A DNA stretch of 64,000 nucleotides, from the NCBI RefSeq assembly GCF_963678635.1, contig NC_087067.1, positions 37,892,686 through 37,956,685 on the forward strand. The letters are read 5' to 3'. Shown here piece by piece: positions 32,483-43,784 of this stretch (its first letter is position 1; each line of letters starts with the position of its first letter). A program made the translations under genes and the position numbers. The stretch is from Symsagittifera roscoffensis (Eukaryota; Xenacoelomorpha; Acoela; Convolutidae). The notes under the pieces were generated by a model. It was not told the DNA's origin and searched no databases. It worked only from the letters and a program-made list of their open reading frames with translations.

Positions 32483-32720
32483 GCAGTTGCGGATTTAGGG
32501 GGGCCGAAGACCCCCTCAAGAAATGAAACCCCTGATGAGCTAATGAGTCCCCACTTTGGTTCCATTTTAAGATTATTAATTTTGGTTGAGTGGCCCTAAA
32601 TTTTTTTCTTATGTCGCCTTCGGTCTTATACTAATGTCTTATACCAATTTTGAGGGAGGAGCGCGCTCGGAAAACAGTCCTAAAAAGCCTAAAAACACCA
32701 TTTTTGGCCTGCTTTTTTAA
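32483..32720 (+). repeat. Decayed hAT-like MITE 3' of ADAL
   Basis: GGCAGTTGCGGATTTAGGGG resembles the left end of the 27208 element, with GACCCCCTCAAG, AATGAGTCCCCACTTTGG and TTAATTTTGGTTGAGTGGCC following. A right end is not found. Confidence 0.5.
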
Positions 32721-32965
32721 AAATTAAACTTGCCTGCAGCGCAGAATTTTTGGTTACAACAAGGTCTATAAAGGTCTTGAACGAGCTCTGAAAATCGATT
32801 TAGTCAAACTAAAAAAAATGGTCGACAATCGTCTCCCCAGGGAAATATCCGCTCCCCATTGAGAAAACTTTACATCCTCCTCTGCTCCCCATCGAGAAAA
32901 TTCTACATCCGCCTCCGCTCCCCATCTACATAATATATCCAAGTTTTCAAGCGTTCTCGGCCAAC

Positions 32966-33060
32966 TTAGCCTGGAGGTAACTAATATGCTTGGGACGGCA
33001 AAGGTCCTGGGTATGAGTCTGACCAGGACCTTTTTTAAACGAGAAATATTCAGTTCCAAA
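32966..33060 (+). repeat. tRNA-like SINE head
   Basis: TAGCCTGGAGGTAACTAATA, then B-box-like GGGTATGAGTCTGACC. It is a close relative of the head at 16441-16500. Confidence 0.5.
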
Positions 33061-33500
33061 TTGTCGGCTGATTATTTGTCTCCTTGTTTGTTGTCGCCTT
33101 AGTTGTCACATCTTAATTTTTTTTGCTCTCATTTTTTTCTAATGTTTTTAGTGTTTGATACTCGCCTTAGTTTGTAATTTTACCTACCTTGACTTCGTAT
33201 TTCCTTTGTTTTTTGTTTTGCTTAAAAATCGCTTATTTTGGCCTAATTTTATCGTATCGGCTTAATAACCTAATTTTGTGCCGTTTCAAGTTGGTTGTAT
33301 GTTTTTTCGTTTTCGAATTTTTTTGCACTTTTTGCTAAAATCTTAGTTTTTCTCAGAAACTTCTCCTGACTTTCAAAAAAGGGGCATCAATTAAAGTACT
33401 GCTTACTCCATTGTGTGCCTGCATGCTCCCCTGGAATCTTTTTTTACTTGACCCTCTTGTCTATGGCTTTCGATAAAGTGTGGGGAAATATTTGACCCAT
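33061..33500. other. AT-rich stretch, body of a SINE-like repeat
   Basis: It resembles the sequence after the 16441 head (GTCGGCTTAATAA, TTTTCGTTTTC). No gene is seen. Confidence 0.35.
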
Positions 33501-34619
33501 ATTTTTGATTTTTTAGTTTTCGCGATAATTACTCACCTCAAATATGAGTTTTTGAATTCAATGAATAGTACTGTTTTGAGAAGCTCACCTGCTTAAGCAG
33601 CTAGACTCCCTTTTTGTACACAAAGGTAAGGCTCTCGAAATAGTCAAATTTTTGACCCTTAATTGAATCTTTTCGACTTTCTGGAAAACTAACCTCTCAG
33701 ATCTGATGTTACTTCAATGAGATAACGGGTAGTGGGAATCTCCTATGCATAAGCTAAGCAGATACTAACAGAAAATGTTACACAAGAATTTATTGCCCTC
33801 GGAAAAGTAAAAATTTTAATTTTTAAATTATCTCGAAAGTTTTTGACCTTTCTCGGAAACTACCCTCGCAAATCTAAGATTTTGGGTTCAATCGAAATTA
33901 CAGGATGCGTGAATTCCTTCTACATAACGGCTCTGCATAATTTTTTCAAACAAAAAGCTTTGATTTTTGGAAAAGCCAAATTTTTGGTTTGTTCACCCTT
34001 TTTTTGGAGTTTTCCCGCTAACTATCCTGCCCAATATATTATTGGTGTAATCGAATCAACAGATTGTTGAAAGCCTACCTTTATAATTGACAAAGCCCAG
34101 TTTGCTAGATAAAAAATACTGCCTTCAAACAAGTCAAGGTTGTAATAATTTGACAGTTCTTTTGAAATTTTTTAAGTTTACGCGAAATCTACCGGTTTTT
34201 TTTAGGAATAAGTTTTTCTTAAAATTTACGCATCAAATCTGAGATGAAAAAATTCGACTTTTCTTAAAATTTAAGTTCAATTGAAAAAATTTGTTGCAAT
34301 AATTCTTCGTGCAGAAGCGGCGACTCCTTATTTTTTATAAGAGAAACTTTATCTCCTCGGGGAAAACTGATTATCTGAAAATTTCCTACTCTTCGCACTT
34401 ATTTTAGTATAGTAACAAGTAAGGTTTTAGGCAGAATCCAATATTTGAAATGACACTCTTCGTACCGCATCAGTGTAGCTTCTTTGTTCAAATTCAAAAA
34501 GTTGCCTCCAGTTTTAATTGGACTTCTAGTTGTTTTTTATTGAGAATTGCGAAAATTTTGTTTCATCTTGTTTTTTCAACATCTAAAATTTTTTCGACAT
34601 CTTTTTTATACGTTTGTGT

Positions 34620-34665
34620 TGTAACACCCCAAGTGGTGTAAAACTCCGCTTATCCTCTATGTACA
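34620..34665 (+). repeat. Decayed hairpin-tail module
   Basis: CACCCCAAGTGGTGTAAAAC, then TCCGCTTATCCTCTATGTAC, keeps the order of the module (CAAGTG(A/G)TGCGAA, then CTTCGCCTCTGTGT) with several changes. Confidence 0.4.
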
Positions 34666-34899
34666 CAATTGTAATTTTGGTAAGGTTAATTTTTCATTTA
34701 AAAGAAATACTTGCAGCTTTCTGTGTTAAATTTTTGTGTAGTTTAATTTTTTGTATGCTTGCTTGATTGAAACGCAATCAATCATGCGCAAATTACATTT
34801 TGGAAACTGATAGGAATCAATGAAAAACATTCGCTCTAAACATTGAATTCCGCGGTAAAATTGTGCAGTAATCAGATACGTTTCAAAATTAAATACTTA

Positions 34900-35060
34900 A
34901 AACAATTTTGTTTTTGTTCCGACCATTAAAAAAGGAGGAATTTTGTTTTCGGTGTTTTAAGTTTTCCACTCAAAAACAGCTACCACAATTAACCATCGGA
35001 GAGAAATGAACGATATATCATATTAAAGCTCTTTCCATCGTGATTCGAACGAGATTTAAA
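34900..35060 (+). repeat. Dispersed repeat family E copy
   Basis: GTTCCGACCATTAAAAAAGG, then CCACTCAAAAACAGCTACC, then GATATATCATATTAAAGCTC. Confidence 0.5.
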
Positions 35061-36239
35061 CGCTGCAACAAACCAGCTTGGTGTATTACTACAAAGGAAC
35101 GTTTTTTCCAAGTGAAATCGAAACTAAAAAGGCTCAATCGGTGGCATTTTGGTATATTTCAATTTGATCATATTTATGCCTATTGAAGCATAAGGAATTT
35201 AATAGCATATGCTGCTGTTTGATTTTTGGCTAGTAATGGTTCACGCTAGTTTTTTTTCATTTGACACCACCTACGGCCCTCGAAAATTGCAGTAGGGAGA
35301 TTTTGACTTAATATTTTTTGATTTTTTTGTTTTTGTTCAAAAATTTGTTTGCGTAAATCTATGATTAAAGTTTCAATCAAAAAAGAAATTATGGGAATCG
35401 CTCCTTCATAAACGGTTAAATTGATTTTGGTAGAGAAAAAATTGTTTGAATTTTCACCTAATTTTCCTGTCAAATCTAAGATAAAAAATGAAATCGGAAC
35501 AGAAAGATATAGAATTTTTCCTTGCATAGATGGCTGCCCCTTATTTCTCAGGAAAAAGTTGTGATACTATAAATGTTCATTTTTTAACTTTCGACCCATT
35601 TTTCGGAATTGTCATTTTTCTCAAACAGCACTCTGCCAAATCTGAAATTTAAGGTCCAATTGCACAAAAAGTCCAGTTAGACAATTCGTTCTGCGCAAGT
35701 GGCTATGTCGCACATTTTGAAAAAAAATTGTAGAATTGTACATTCTGAATTTTCGCCCGTTTTTTGGAAACTTATTTATTCTCAAAAACTGACCTAGTGG
35801 TTATGATGTTGGTTTATTCATATAAACTTCCTCTTTTTCGTAGAAAAGCCGGTTTGGATTTTGGAAAAAATGGATTTCGGAAAATCATTTTTTTTCGCAA
35901 AAACCGTTTGTTAGAAGTTCCTGATTTTAAGCTAAAAAAATAGGCTGTGGCAATCTGCTTTGCCTAAAAGGCTCTTCCCATGCTAAAGTTGAACAATTTT
36001 TGAATTTTCAACCGTTTTTTGGAAACTTTTTCATTGTTTTTTCCAACAATAACCATCCAAATATAAGTTAAAGAATTCTATTCAAAGAACTAGTGGTACT
36101 TATATCCTATTTATAAGCGGCTAATCCCGTAGTTAAACACAGAAATCACTATGGTTTTGCGTAAAATCGAATTTTTGAAATTTTGTAAAATACGCATTTC
36201 CATATCATACCAATAAATGATTTAAAATATCAAATTAGT

Positions 36240-36860
36240 TGCGTTCAGCAGGAACTGGGCCACTAGTTTACTTTCAAGCTACCGGGGTGCAGATGCGAGG
36301 ACGTGAGGTTTCTAATCTACAAGTCTGCTGTTAAAATTTAGAACAACTAAATAGTTTTTTTTCTATTTGGTCGTTTTTTTTACGCATAGATTTGACAATT
36401 TGACAGCAACTGTAGCTGTTTTTGATAAACTATTAAGGTTAACTAGACGCTTATTTAAGTTTTGATGATATTTTTGCTTTTTTCAGGAAACGTTTAAGGG
36501 TTGTTCAGGCGAAAATTTGTTGTAAAGCTACTTTTTTGTGTTCTAGCTTGTGTTTGCGAAGTGCAGCTTCGCCTCTGTGATATGCTAATTAAAATAATAT
36601 TTTTAAAATTTTTGCTATGCTTTGAAAAATCAAAACGCATGCGAGCTAGTAAGTGTAGTGTTTGTTTACAAAATCCAATTTTCCAACTTGTCTCGCAAAG
36701 AAAAGTGCTCTGTTGGTGGCACTTTTGCTAACATGATCATTGGGTGATAACTGTTTTGTTGGTGGCTTGTGCTTGCCAATTTTCATGCGATTGTACCAAA
36801 GAGACTTCTAATTTACAGGTCTGGGTTCGGGTCCAGCACATAGCCAAAAGTTTTATTTTT
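36240..36860 (+). repeat. SINE-like pieces and hairpin tail
   Basis: Two tRNA-like fragments (36262-36335 and 36790-36845, the latter with GGGTTCGGGTCC) flank a good hairpin tail at 36556-36579 (GCGAAGTGCAGCTTCGC, CTCTGTG). Open frames across it are not genes. Confidence 0.5.
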
Positions 36861-37185
36861 AAGGCTTATTTCAACTTTTTTTTATTCCATTTTTTGACTT
36901 TTTGGAGCTTCTTTTGCTCTTTTTGGTGGTGTTTCCGAAGCGAACTATTACGGTTGTTTGATACTTTCTCTCGCAAAGATTTTGCGACCTATGAGCTGAC
37001 TCTGCACTAAATAAGTCTCCTCGTGAGATAAAGTGTATGAATCCTTGTTCGGTTTTTAAAAACGTTTTCATATGTCAAAATTGAGGCCTAAATATAATAG
37101 GTATTGAAAATTAAAATTATCCCTTTGAAAAAAAATATTTAACATTTTACTCGCCGAAGTTGAAAGTGTGTATGTATATTTGCAG

Positions 37186-37349
37186 TTGCACAGCCTAAAC
37201 ACACTTGCAAAATAGCTGGTCGCTGTGTGAGTAGATCAGAAGGTTCCGAGCACAGTCACATCAGCTTGTCAGACGTTTTTCGACGCCTCGCTGAAAACGC
37301 GGATGCTTCTGGCTATATTATGAATGATGATGACCGAAGTCTTTACTGA
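37186..37349 (+). CDS. Orphan terminal exon, gene not recognised
   Basis: The acceptor TATATTTGCAG ends at 37185. One frame, entered with two codon bases, runs 54 residues to TGA at 37347-37349. It has clearly coding composition and includes CKIAGRCVSRSEG and SLSDVFRRLAENADASGYI, likely an amphipathic helix. Its phase (1) would allow joining to the ADAL exon ending at 28047, as an alternative end lacking the rest of the enzyme, but there is no positive evidence for that. No other upstream partner was found between 32.4 and 37.2 kb. The family is not recognised. Confidence 0.5.
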
Positions 37350-37877
37350 TGTTTCTATGATTCAGTGATATCTATCGAGAGACTCAAACATGTCTATTTT
37401 TGGTATTTGTCTTAATTATATATTTATCTTAATTTCAACTCGTTTTCAACAGTTTTAGTGTTTGCTCTAACATCTGGTTGACCCTATTGTGTACCACAAG
37501 TTACTTTTTTTGCTATATCCTTTGAAGTTTCTTGAAGTTTCAAGTTCAAATTGAATTTTCATATTGCTTCAGTGAACCATAAAACTGCAGTTAAAATTTT
37601 GCGGTTTTAGTTTTTATGTTTGACGCGTTTCTAAAATGGAACACATCTTGCAATGACATATCATGTAGTAGTGTATAACATTTTTGGCTTTGGAATCGAT
37701 TTTGCACAAAAGCTTTGTTGGAAACTTGTGGTGTTTTCTACTGAAAAAATCTATCATCTTTGCAAACACAGCAACTTTCTTTTGAAATGCGAGTATAATA
37801 ACATTTTGTTTAGTAACTTTTATTTTGGATATTACAGTTTTTCAAATTGAACGCGAGGTGTCACAGTTGCAGTCGTT

Positions 37878-37947
37878 ATGGAATATCTGATTGACAGTTA
37901 CGTTTCTTCAGATGAAGAGGATTCACCAGTAAATAGTCGAAAAAAAG
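37878..37947 (+). CDS. Probable first coding exon, gene not recognised
   Basis: The ATG at 37878 opens MEYLIDSYVSSDEEDSP and NSRKK, then a donor G|GTTGGT like that of the ADAL exon ending at 28047; it leaves in phase 1. A short hydrophobic start followed by an acidic Ser/Asp/Glu patch and a basic stretch is common at the N-terminus of nuclear RNA-processing proteins, but that is only a resemblance. It starts about 530 bases after the exon ending at 37349, so two + strand genes may meet here. No second exon was found in the repeat-rich 38-53 kb. Confidence 0.4.
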
Positions 37948-38206
37948 GTTGGTTCAAAATAAATTCTTTAACAGGTTTTAAAGCAAAAGTTGATAGTTTC
38001 TATGATATAATTTAGTGATTTTGGTATTAAAACCGGCTGACTATAGTTATTTATTTCACAATAACAAGAAACATTGATGCGTTGTTTTATCTGTGAAGAT
38101 GGATTGAACTTCGGGTTTAAAACTTATAATATCGTAAGCTTACTTTTAAATATCTAGTTTTTTTAAATCTTCGACCCTGATTTCTGTCTGAAAACTAAGC
38201 AACATC

Positions 38207-38406
38207 GGCTCTTCCCCCCCCCCCCCCACGTCACTCAAGCTTCAACTTTTTAGTGTAATGAGTGGTTTTACGAGGTTGATTATGAAGGCCAAAAATGTTG
38301 TCCTTGGCTTTATTAGTCTGTATGTAAATTTTCATAACAATTGGACAATGTGGTCAATGAATTTAGTTGTAAAATTTTGCTGGTGTGGGGAAAAGGAAAC
38401 AGAACC
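38207..38406 (+). mobile_element. MITE with GGCTCT ends and 8-bp target duplication, copy 1
   Basis: A 200-bp element beginning GGCTCTTCCCCCC and ending GGGGAAAAGGAAACAGAACC, roughly inverted. It is flanked by GCAACATC on both sides (38199-38206 and 38407-38414). The core, GTGTAATGAGTGGTTTTACG, is shared with the copy at 50832-51030. There is no coding content. The C-run at the left end has 14 or more Cs. Confidence 0.88.
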
Positions 38407-38535
38407 GCAACATCTAAACATGGCTTTGCTATAGTGATTTATATCATTTTTTCAAGCATCTTTATTTGGTTTTATAAATTAATCATCAATTTGTGATATT
38501 TTCTGAATTTTGTGTAAACATAAAAATGTTATTAA

Positions 38536-38551
38536 ACTTGCGAGAGCAAGT
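38536..38551 (+). repeat. CTTGCGA hairpin module copy
   Basis: ACTTGCGAGAGCAAGT, followed by TAATCGGGAACTAGTC. It is the same module as at 1512, 7352 and 16318 (hairpin, then ATCGGxAxTAG). Confidence 0.45.
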
Positions 38552-38619
38552 GTCTTGTAATCGGGAACTAGTCTATATCTTTTCAACGCCATATATGAAC
38601 AAAGTAACACCGATTTGAA

Positions 38620-39150
38620 CAAAGTTAATTGTTCCAACTTTCTTAACGAAAGTAACGGAATATTTGCGCTCGGCGTGGGTTTTTTGTCTTCAGACAAGTT
38701 TCGACTTTTTAACTAGCAATTTTTGACGGAATTTTTAATATCAACCGAAAGCTATTGTTGTCTTGAGCTGAAATTTGAAAAAAATATATTTCACCTTTGA
38801 TCATTTTTTGTAAAGTTATGGGGGTTTAAAGTTGGCACTGTGGCCAATTTGGGACATTTAACGCGCGATATATCTCGCGCTGTTAACACGTAAGCGAGAT
38901 TTAAGCCGTTATTAGAAACCGTTCCAAACTGATTCGAGGAAACTTATATGTCATAACTGATTTGTTCATAGGAGCAAAATCTATCCTTTTGTACTTAATA
39001 TGGTGTGTGTGGGGGGGGGGGGCTGTTTTCACAAAAAAATCTCATTTTTTTAAAATTCAAATTTGAAATTTTCATGTTGTTGCTGCTCCTTAGACTTTAA
39101 AAGGCAGTCGGAAGATTCAGGGCTTCGCCCTAATATATGCAGTCTTGTTT
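38620..39150 (+). repeat. Dispersed repeat family C, near-complete copy
   Basis: Ordered marks: CCAACTTTCTTAACGAAAG, TATTTGCGCTCGGCGTGGG, ACTAGCAATTTTTGACGGAA, TTATGGGGGTTTAAAG, CGCGCGATATATCTCGCGC, a run of 12 Gs, GGCAGTCGGAAGATTC, then the terminal palindrome AGGGCTTCGCCCT and GCAGTCTTG. Related copies occur at 43.8 (reverse), 46.2, 46.5, 48.7, 49.4, 62.8 and 63.0 kb. Confidence 0.7.
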
Positions 39151-40596
39151 TGATTTGGACGCGCCACAGAAAGTACAAACGAATTGAACAAACTTTGACT
39201 GTATTTGAACAAACTCCAAACAGTTCAAACAAAAACTGAAAAACCTGAAATGCCACAAAAAATATCGAAAATGTTCAAATGAAGCAAATAAAAAATTATT
39301 AATGCTGCTGACAAGGAAAAAGACTTGTCGAGGATGGTACAACCATACAGTATCTTTCATTCCCAGATAATTGGCGAGTCAAAACATTAAGGGACAAAGA
39401 AAAAAAAATGAAAAACTGAAACGTTGAAATTGTTATGCCCTCTGTTCAATTTAATCGTTTTTTTGCTATATTGTCCAATTTAGAACATATTTGTTCAAAT
39501 TGTTTTTATTTTTGCCCTGAAAATTAGTTAAACAAAAACTTTGTTCAATCTGGCGTTACTTTTGTCAGATATGGCGTTGAAAATGTATATTTTTTGTGAA
39601 CAACTTTTCATAAAAAACCAGTTTGTGTAGTGATTTTTTGAAAAAAAGTCATAGAAAATATTCCATGTTTTTTTTGGGATTCGTGGTGTTCGTCGCAGTT
39701 CTCATCGACTCATTTCTGTTTTTTTTTCATAATATTTTGTAATTTGGTACGGTTTTCTATCGGCCTCAATTCCGAAGCATAACAGTTCCGGCTTATTTTA
39801 TGTCAGTTAGGTCTATTATCATTGCGTACTTAAGAGGAAAAATTAGTTTCCCATTTTGGTATTTTTCCAAAAGGTTGGGACGTGAAAACGTGAAAACTTT
39901 TGAGTTCAAAAATTTTTGTGCCTAAATTTTTTATTGTTGGCTTAGTTTTTTTGGCTTATGACTGCTCGGTAAATTATATCCAAAACTTTATAAGGTGGTT
40001 TATGAACAGCATCCGAGGCGAACATTTGATTTTTTTTGAACAAATTTTAGACTTTTTCAAGATTTTTTTTTTCAAGTTAGTTCCGTGTCTTCCCTGTCTT
40101 TTCTTTTTTGTTCACTATCTTGTTATGAAATATTTTTATTGTCGCAATTTTAACATGCTTCTTTGTTTGAATAATTAGACAAGCAGAGCTTGTGTTATAG
40201 TATGAACTGTTTTTTTTCCAACCTAGGTTGCAAATATTGTTGCGAACAAATAGTGTTCCTTTTGATCAATAACCAGCTATTAAGTACAACCAATAATAAG
40301 GATCTTAACACAGACTATTTTATTACAAATAGCGCTTAAGCTTCAAAGTATCTTGGATCTGTAGAGTACAGGCATGGAAGGAGACCCGCAACAAAATAAG
40401 AGGGCTCGGACTTGGGCAGGGTCGGATATTTTTAATGATTTTTTTGTAACTAGATCATAATGAGATTGCGTCACTGAGAAAATATGTAGACTCATAAGTG
40501 GCAAGCGTCACTTACGAGTTTTTGTAGACTCAATCAGAAGTTTCACTCATTCAGATTTTACTAGTAGCGTTATTGGTCATATTTTTGCTTATGTTT
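39151..40596. other. AT-rich stretch, nothing firm
   Basis: The Phe-rich 92-codon frame at 39900-40178 partly resembles the frame at 40955-41230 in DNA sequence (CGGTAAATTATATCCAAAAC against CCGTAAATATTCAAAAC), so both are probably repeat-derived. No exon is supported. Confidence 0.35.
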
Positions 40597-40622
40597 GCGA
40601 ACTGCAACTTCGGCTCTGTGTA
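40597..40622 (+). repeat. Hairpin-tail module copy
   Basis: GCGAACTGCAACTTCGGC followed by TCTGTGTA; the stem has two changes compared with 20047. Confidence 0.5.
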
Positions 40623-41883
40623 AAAACTTGCATTTTACTTCTCACTTGGTGTCTAGAGGCAACGTGGTTGCCTTTGCATACACAAATTTTGAGTATTGCT
40701 TAGGGAAAGTATGTTTACAATAGAAAAAGTGATTGTCGGAGTTCTTTTTTGATTTCCTTCGTTATATGACGATCATCGTTTGAGTTTTTGATTAACTTTT
40801 TTAGATATATTTTCAATTAAAATAGTTTACCTTCTGTTTTATTAATTTAGTGAGCTTATTTTTTATAGCTAAAACGGAAAAAAAATGAATAATACATTGA
40901 AGGGCAATTCAGATCGGTTGTTGTGCAAAAATTGAAAATCTTATCTCTCAAAAGTTGCTAAATGACAAGTTTCTTATAGCATTTTTTGTTTTAGGGTCAA
41001 TGGGTGCCTTCTACATGTTTTCGGCTAATGGCCGCTCCGTAAATATTCAAAACTCATTACATGCTGGTGTTTGTGTTCCCGGCAGTTTTGCTGAAATTGA
41101 ACTTTTCAATTTTTCCCAGACTAAGTTGTTTTCAAATATCTATTTTCTCCTTTTCTATTCGCTATTTTGCAATGCTGCGCTTGCGTTTTATCGCATTGAT
41201 TGCTGCTGCAACTCTGTGTCTCAAAAATAATTGCTGTTTTTGTGGGAGGGAGCAGTGTTCTTTTCATAGGGCTCTGAACCTCCGACAATCAAAGGATCCC
41301 TTCATTGGTACTTTTTTTTATCATGCTACCTAGTTCAAACTAGTCTGACTAGCCCCAAATATCTATCATACACAATATAGGCTAAAATTGAGGTTAGAGT
41401 TCAAACCAGTATAACGCGATTTTTCGGTCAAACCTTCAAAAAAGTGCCATAAAACTTCAAATTTTTTTATGTCAAATATTTCTGTAGTTCCAAATATTTC
41501 AAAATAACTTTTGAACTCTTTTGAAATGTTGGGATAGTTTATACGAGAGAAATACCATGTGAAACAATAGATACCACAGATAATTTTGTGGATGTTAAAT
41601 ACTGCCTGTGGTTTAAAAAGTCCCAAGTAATCAAATTTTACAACCTCGTAGCAAGTTGGTTTATGGCGTTGTGTCTCAACTCCTATTTGGTTTCTACAGA
41701 CTACATTGCTCGTTTCTTTCTTCTTGTTATTGGCTGTTTTTTACGGAGTTTCTGTGTTATCCTGCATATACTTTTCAATAATTGAGGTTAATAAAAACAG
41801 GTGGATCAAATGCAAAATTTGATTGACTTTTTACTAAATTATCAACTTATTTTTTTTGTAACCAATTACGATTTTTTCAATTT
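40623..41883. other. AT-rich stretch, nothing recognised
   Basis: The open frames at 40955-41230 and 41061-41333 overlap in different frames and show no consistent protein pattern. No repeat ends were identified. Confidence 0.35.
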
Positions 41884-42468
41884 CCCTTGTGACAAAATAA
41901 AATTATACAAAGACGCAGCAAAAATCTTTAATTTTATGAATAATGATCTTTAAACTGAACAATCCAAATATATGCCCGAAGAACTATTCTTTTTTGGTTA
42001 TGATTAAATGGTCGCATTGAAAGGTTAAAAAATTTACTGAGCGGCGGTCAAGTGGTGCTTCTCAATCGAAAGGTCGGAAAATTGAAAAAATTATTCAAAC
42101 TTGTTGCAAGAGATTGTTGAAAATTTGAAAATATACCTAGTACAAAGAAATCGTCGAATTAGTCCTGTAAATGGCTACTGGATGAATTCAACGAGTTATC
42201 TGGGCTGGCAAGTTTTTCCGCAAGCTCATGCAACAAACAACAAACCTGGATTATGCTGGCTCTCAATCTTCTAAACGTTCAATTGAGAAGCGCCACTTCA
42301 CCTCCGCTCAATGATATTTTTCTAACTTTTTTACATTTCAAAAAGGTGTTTTTTGGGCTGTGAACTTCCGTGGAAAAAAATGTATTTTAATTGTTCAGTC
42401 TCAAAATCATTATTTTCAAAATAAAAACTCTTCGCTACGTCTTTAAAAGGCTTAATCTCATCACAAGG
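41884..42468. mobile_element. Long foldback element (~585 bp)
   Basis: Two arms of about 230 bases face each other. Outer ends: CCTTGTGAC against ATCACAAGG. Next: ACAAAGACGCAGC against CTACGTCTTTAAAAG, and AAACTGAACAATCC against TTGTTCAGTCTC. Inner: GAGCGGCGGTCAAGTGGTGC against GCGCCACTTCACCTCCGCTC. Arms are about 75-85% complementary by eye. No coding region is seen; it reads as a foldback transposon or very large MITE. Confidence 0.7.
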
Positions 42469-43784
42469 AGTAAATGAAATCACAATCGATTATAAAAACT
42501 AATTTAACATTCAAGCAAAAAATTATCAATTGTAGGTCACGATTTGCATTTCAGCAATGAACGTATTTTTATTAGCCCTAATTGGAGAAAATAAAATGCA
42601 GGTTAAGCTATAAATTCTTCGAATTTCAAATTTTTTAATGGGTCGAATAATTTGATTCTTACCCACTGAAAAAACTCCCCCAGTATTCTTATTCCAATTA
42701 TAGCTCAATTTTTTTTTCAAAATTCTTAATCAATTTCATATAGATTTTCTGAAATTTTTTTCACAATAACGGAGATTTTTTATGCGTTCAACATTTTGTT
42801 AAATCTTTTACTGTTTAATAATTTGAAATTTTTTTGTAACTGCCGTCGTAACTGCCGATCAATGAGCACTTTTTCGAAAGTTTTCAATTTCTGTCTCATA
42901 GTTTTCCGTCTACAGAAAATCAATCATGGTAATCGAAATAATCATGGTTTGTTTTTGGCTTTTTGACATTTATGTGAATATTTGTGAGCTTAGTTACCAG
43001 AGTGTTTTCAAACTTTCAATCAAAAAATTGCATGGTAATTTTTTTATGTTTTTGAATCAAAATTCTAGCCATTTTAATAATGTTTCATTTTGAGCCAGTA
43101 TTAACCCTTTTTTTCACCATTTTTTTTGCTGAATGTTTTGCGGTTTTTCGTTTCATGACAGTTCAAACTGTTTCGTTTTACTCTTTACTACCTCTCTTTT
43201 GTGTAAAGCAATTTACACTTACGTCGTCTCTTCAAAAATAAAATAAAGGCAAAACTAAACGCACGCAATACTACCTTTATTATTTGTAATAGGTTTATAC
43301 AATGGTGTGAAACTATAAGAAACGTCAGCCTTGAGGAAAGTTGTCCCTTTCAAAAAAGTTATTTTTTTTTTATCTTTTAAAACGTGTTACATCACATGAT
43401 CAAACGTGTCGACTTCGCTTATTCTAAAAAAGTACAGTATTGTAGAAAAGTTTTTAAATGCTTATAAAGAAATGCTTGTTCAAAATCAAACTGAGTTCAA
43501 GGCAAACAAATTGAATCTTAATTTTTATCAAAATGGGTTGTGGCTGTTTCTTAAGCAAGCAAAAGTAGCTTACAATGAAAATTATGGCGTTAATGTATTA
43601 TGCACATGTTTGAATCCAGTGTTTGAAAAAATAAACACAAAAAAAATCTTTTGTTTTAGACTTCTAAAACTTTGGATTTTCCTGGAAAAATCTTAATGAA
43701 ACTCAACAAATCGGAAACGTTGAATAATATATTAAAAACCATAGATTAGAACAAGCAGTGCCAGGCAAGTCGGTACCGCGGGCA
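42469..43784. other. AT-rich stretch with one doubtful frame
   Basis: A 96-codon frame at 43406-43696 has no ATG at its start (GTG) but reads somewhat protein-like (FLNAYKEMLVQNQTEF). No splice sites or family support it. Nothing else is recognised. Confidence 0.3.

Larger units (their letters stand above)
33520..36200 (+). repeat. Very diverged tandem array, ~170-bp units
   Basis: A recurrent pattern spans 2.6 kb: a TTTTTGACC or TTTCGACC block, GGAAACT(A/T), a short CC-containing block, AAATCT(A/G)AGAT, CAAT(C/T)GAA, then a C/T-rich CTCC(T/C) patch. Starts can be seen near 33520, 33660, 33840, 34000, 34220, 35330, 35440, 35610, 35770 and 36010. A family E copy (34900-35060) interrupts it. 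Confidence 0.5.

Noticed and set aside
32525-32560. Hammerhead-ribozyme-like CTGATGAG and CTAATGAGTCCCC
   Set aside because: This stretch lines up with the hAT-like MITE at 27208 (GACCCGTAGGGTCCCC region), and the required stems and GAAA are not there.
1777-33030. Functional tRNA genes
   Set aside because: A- and B-box matches are good, but none of the candidates closes an acceptor stem and all sit in T-rich repeat bodies, so SINE heads are the better reading.
40362-40448. Short frame MEGDPQQNKRARTWAG
   Set aside because: 28 codons ending in T-rich sequence; no start or splice context supports it.
43406-43696. 96-codon frame as a gene
   Set aside because: It begins with GTG rather than ATG, has no splice support and no recognised motif; kept only as a doubtful note.
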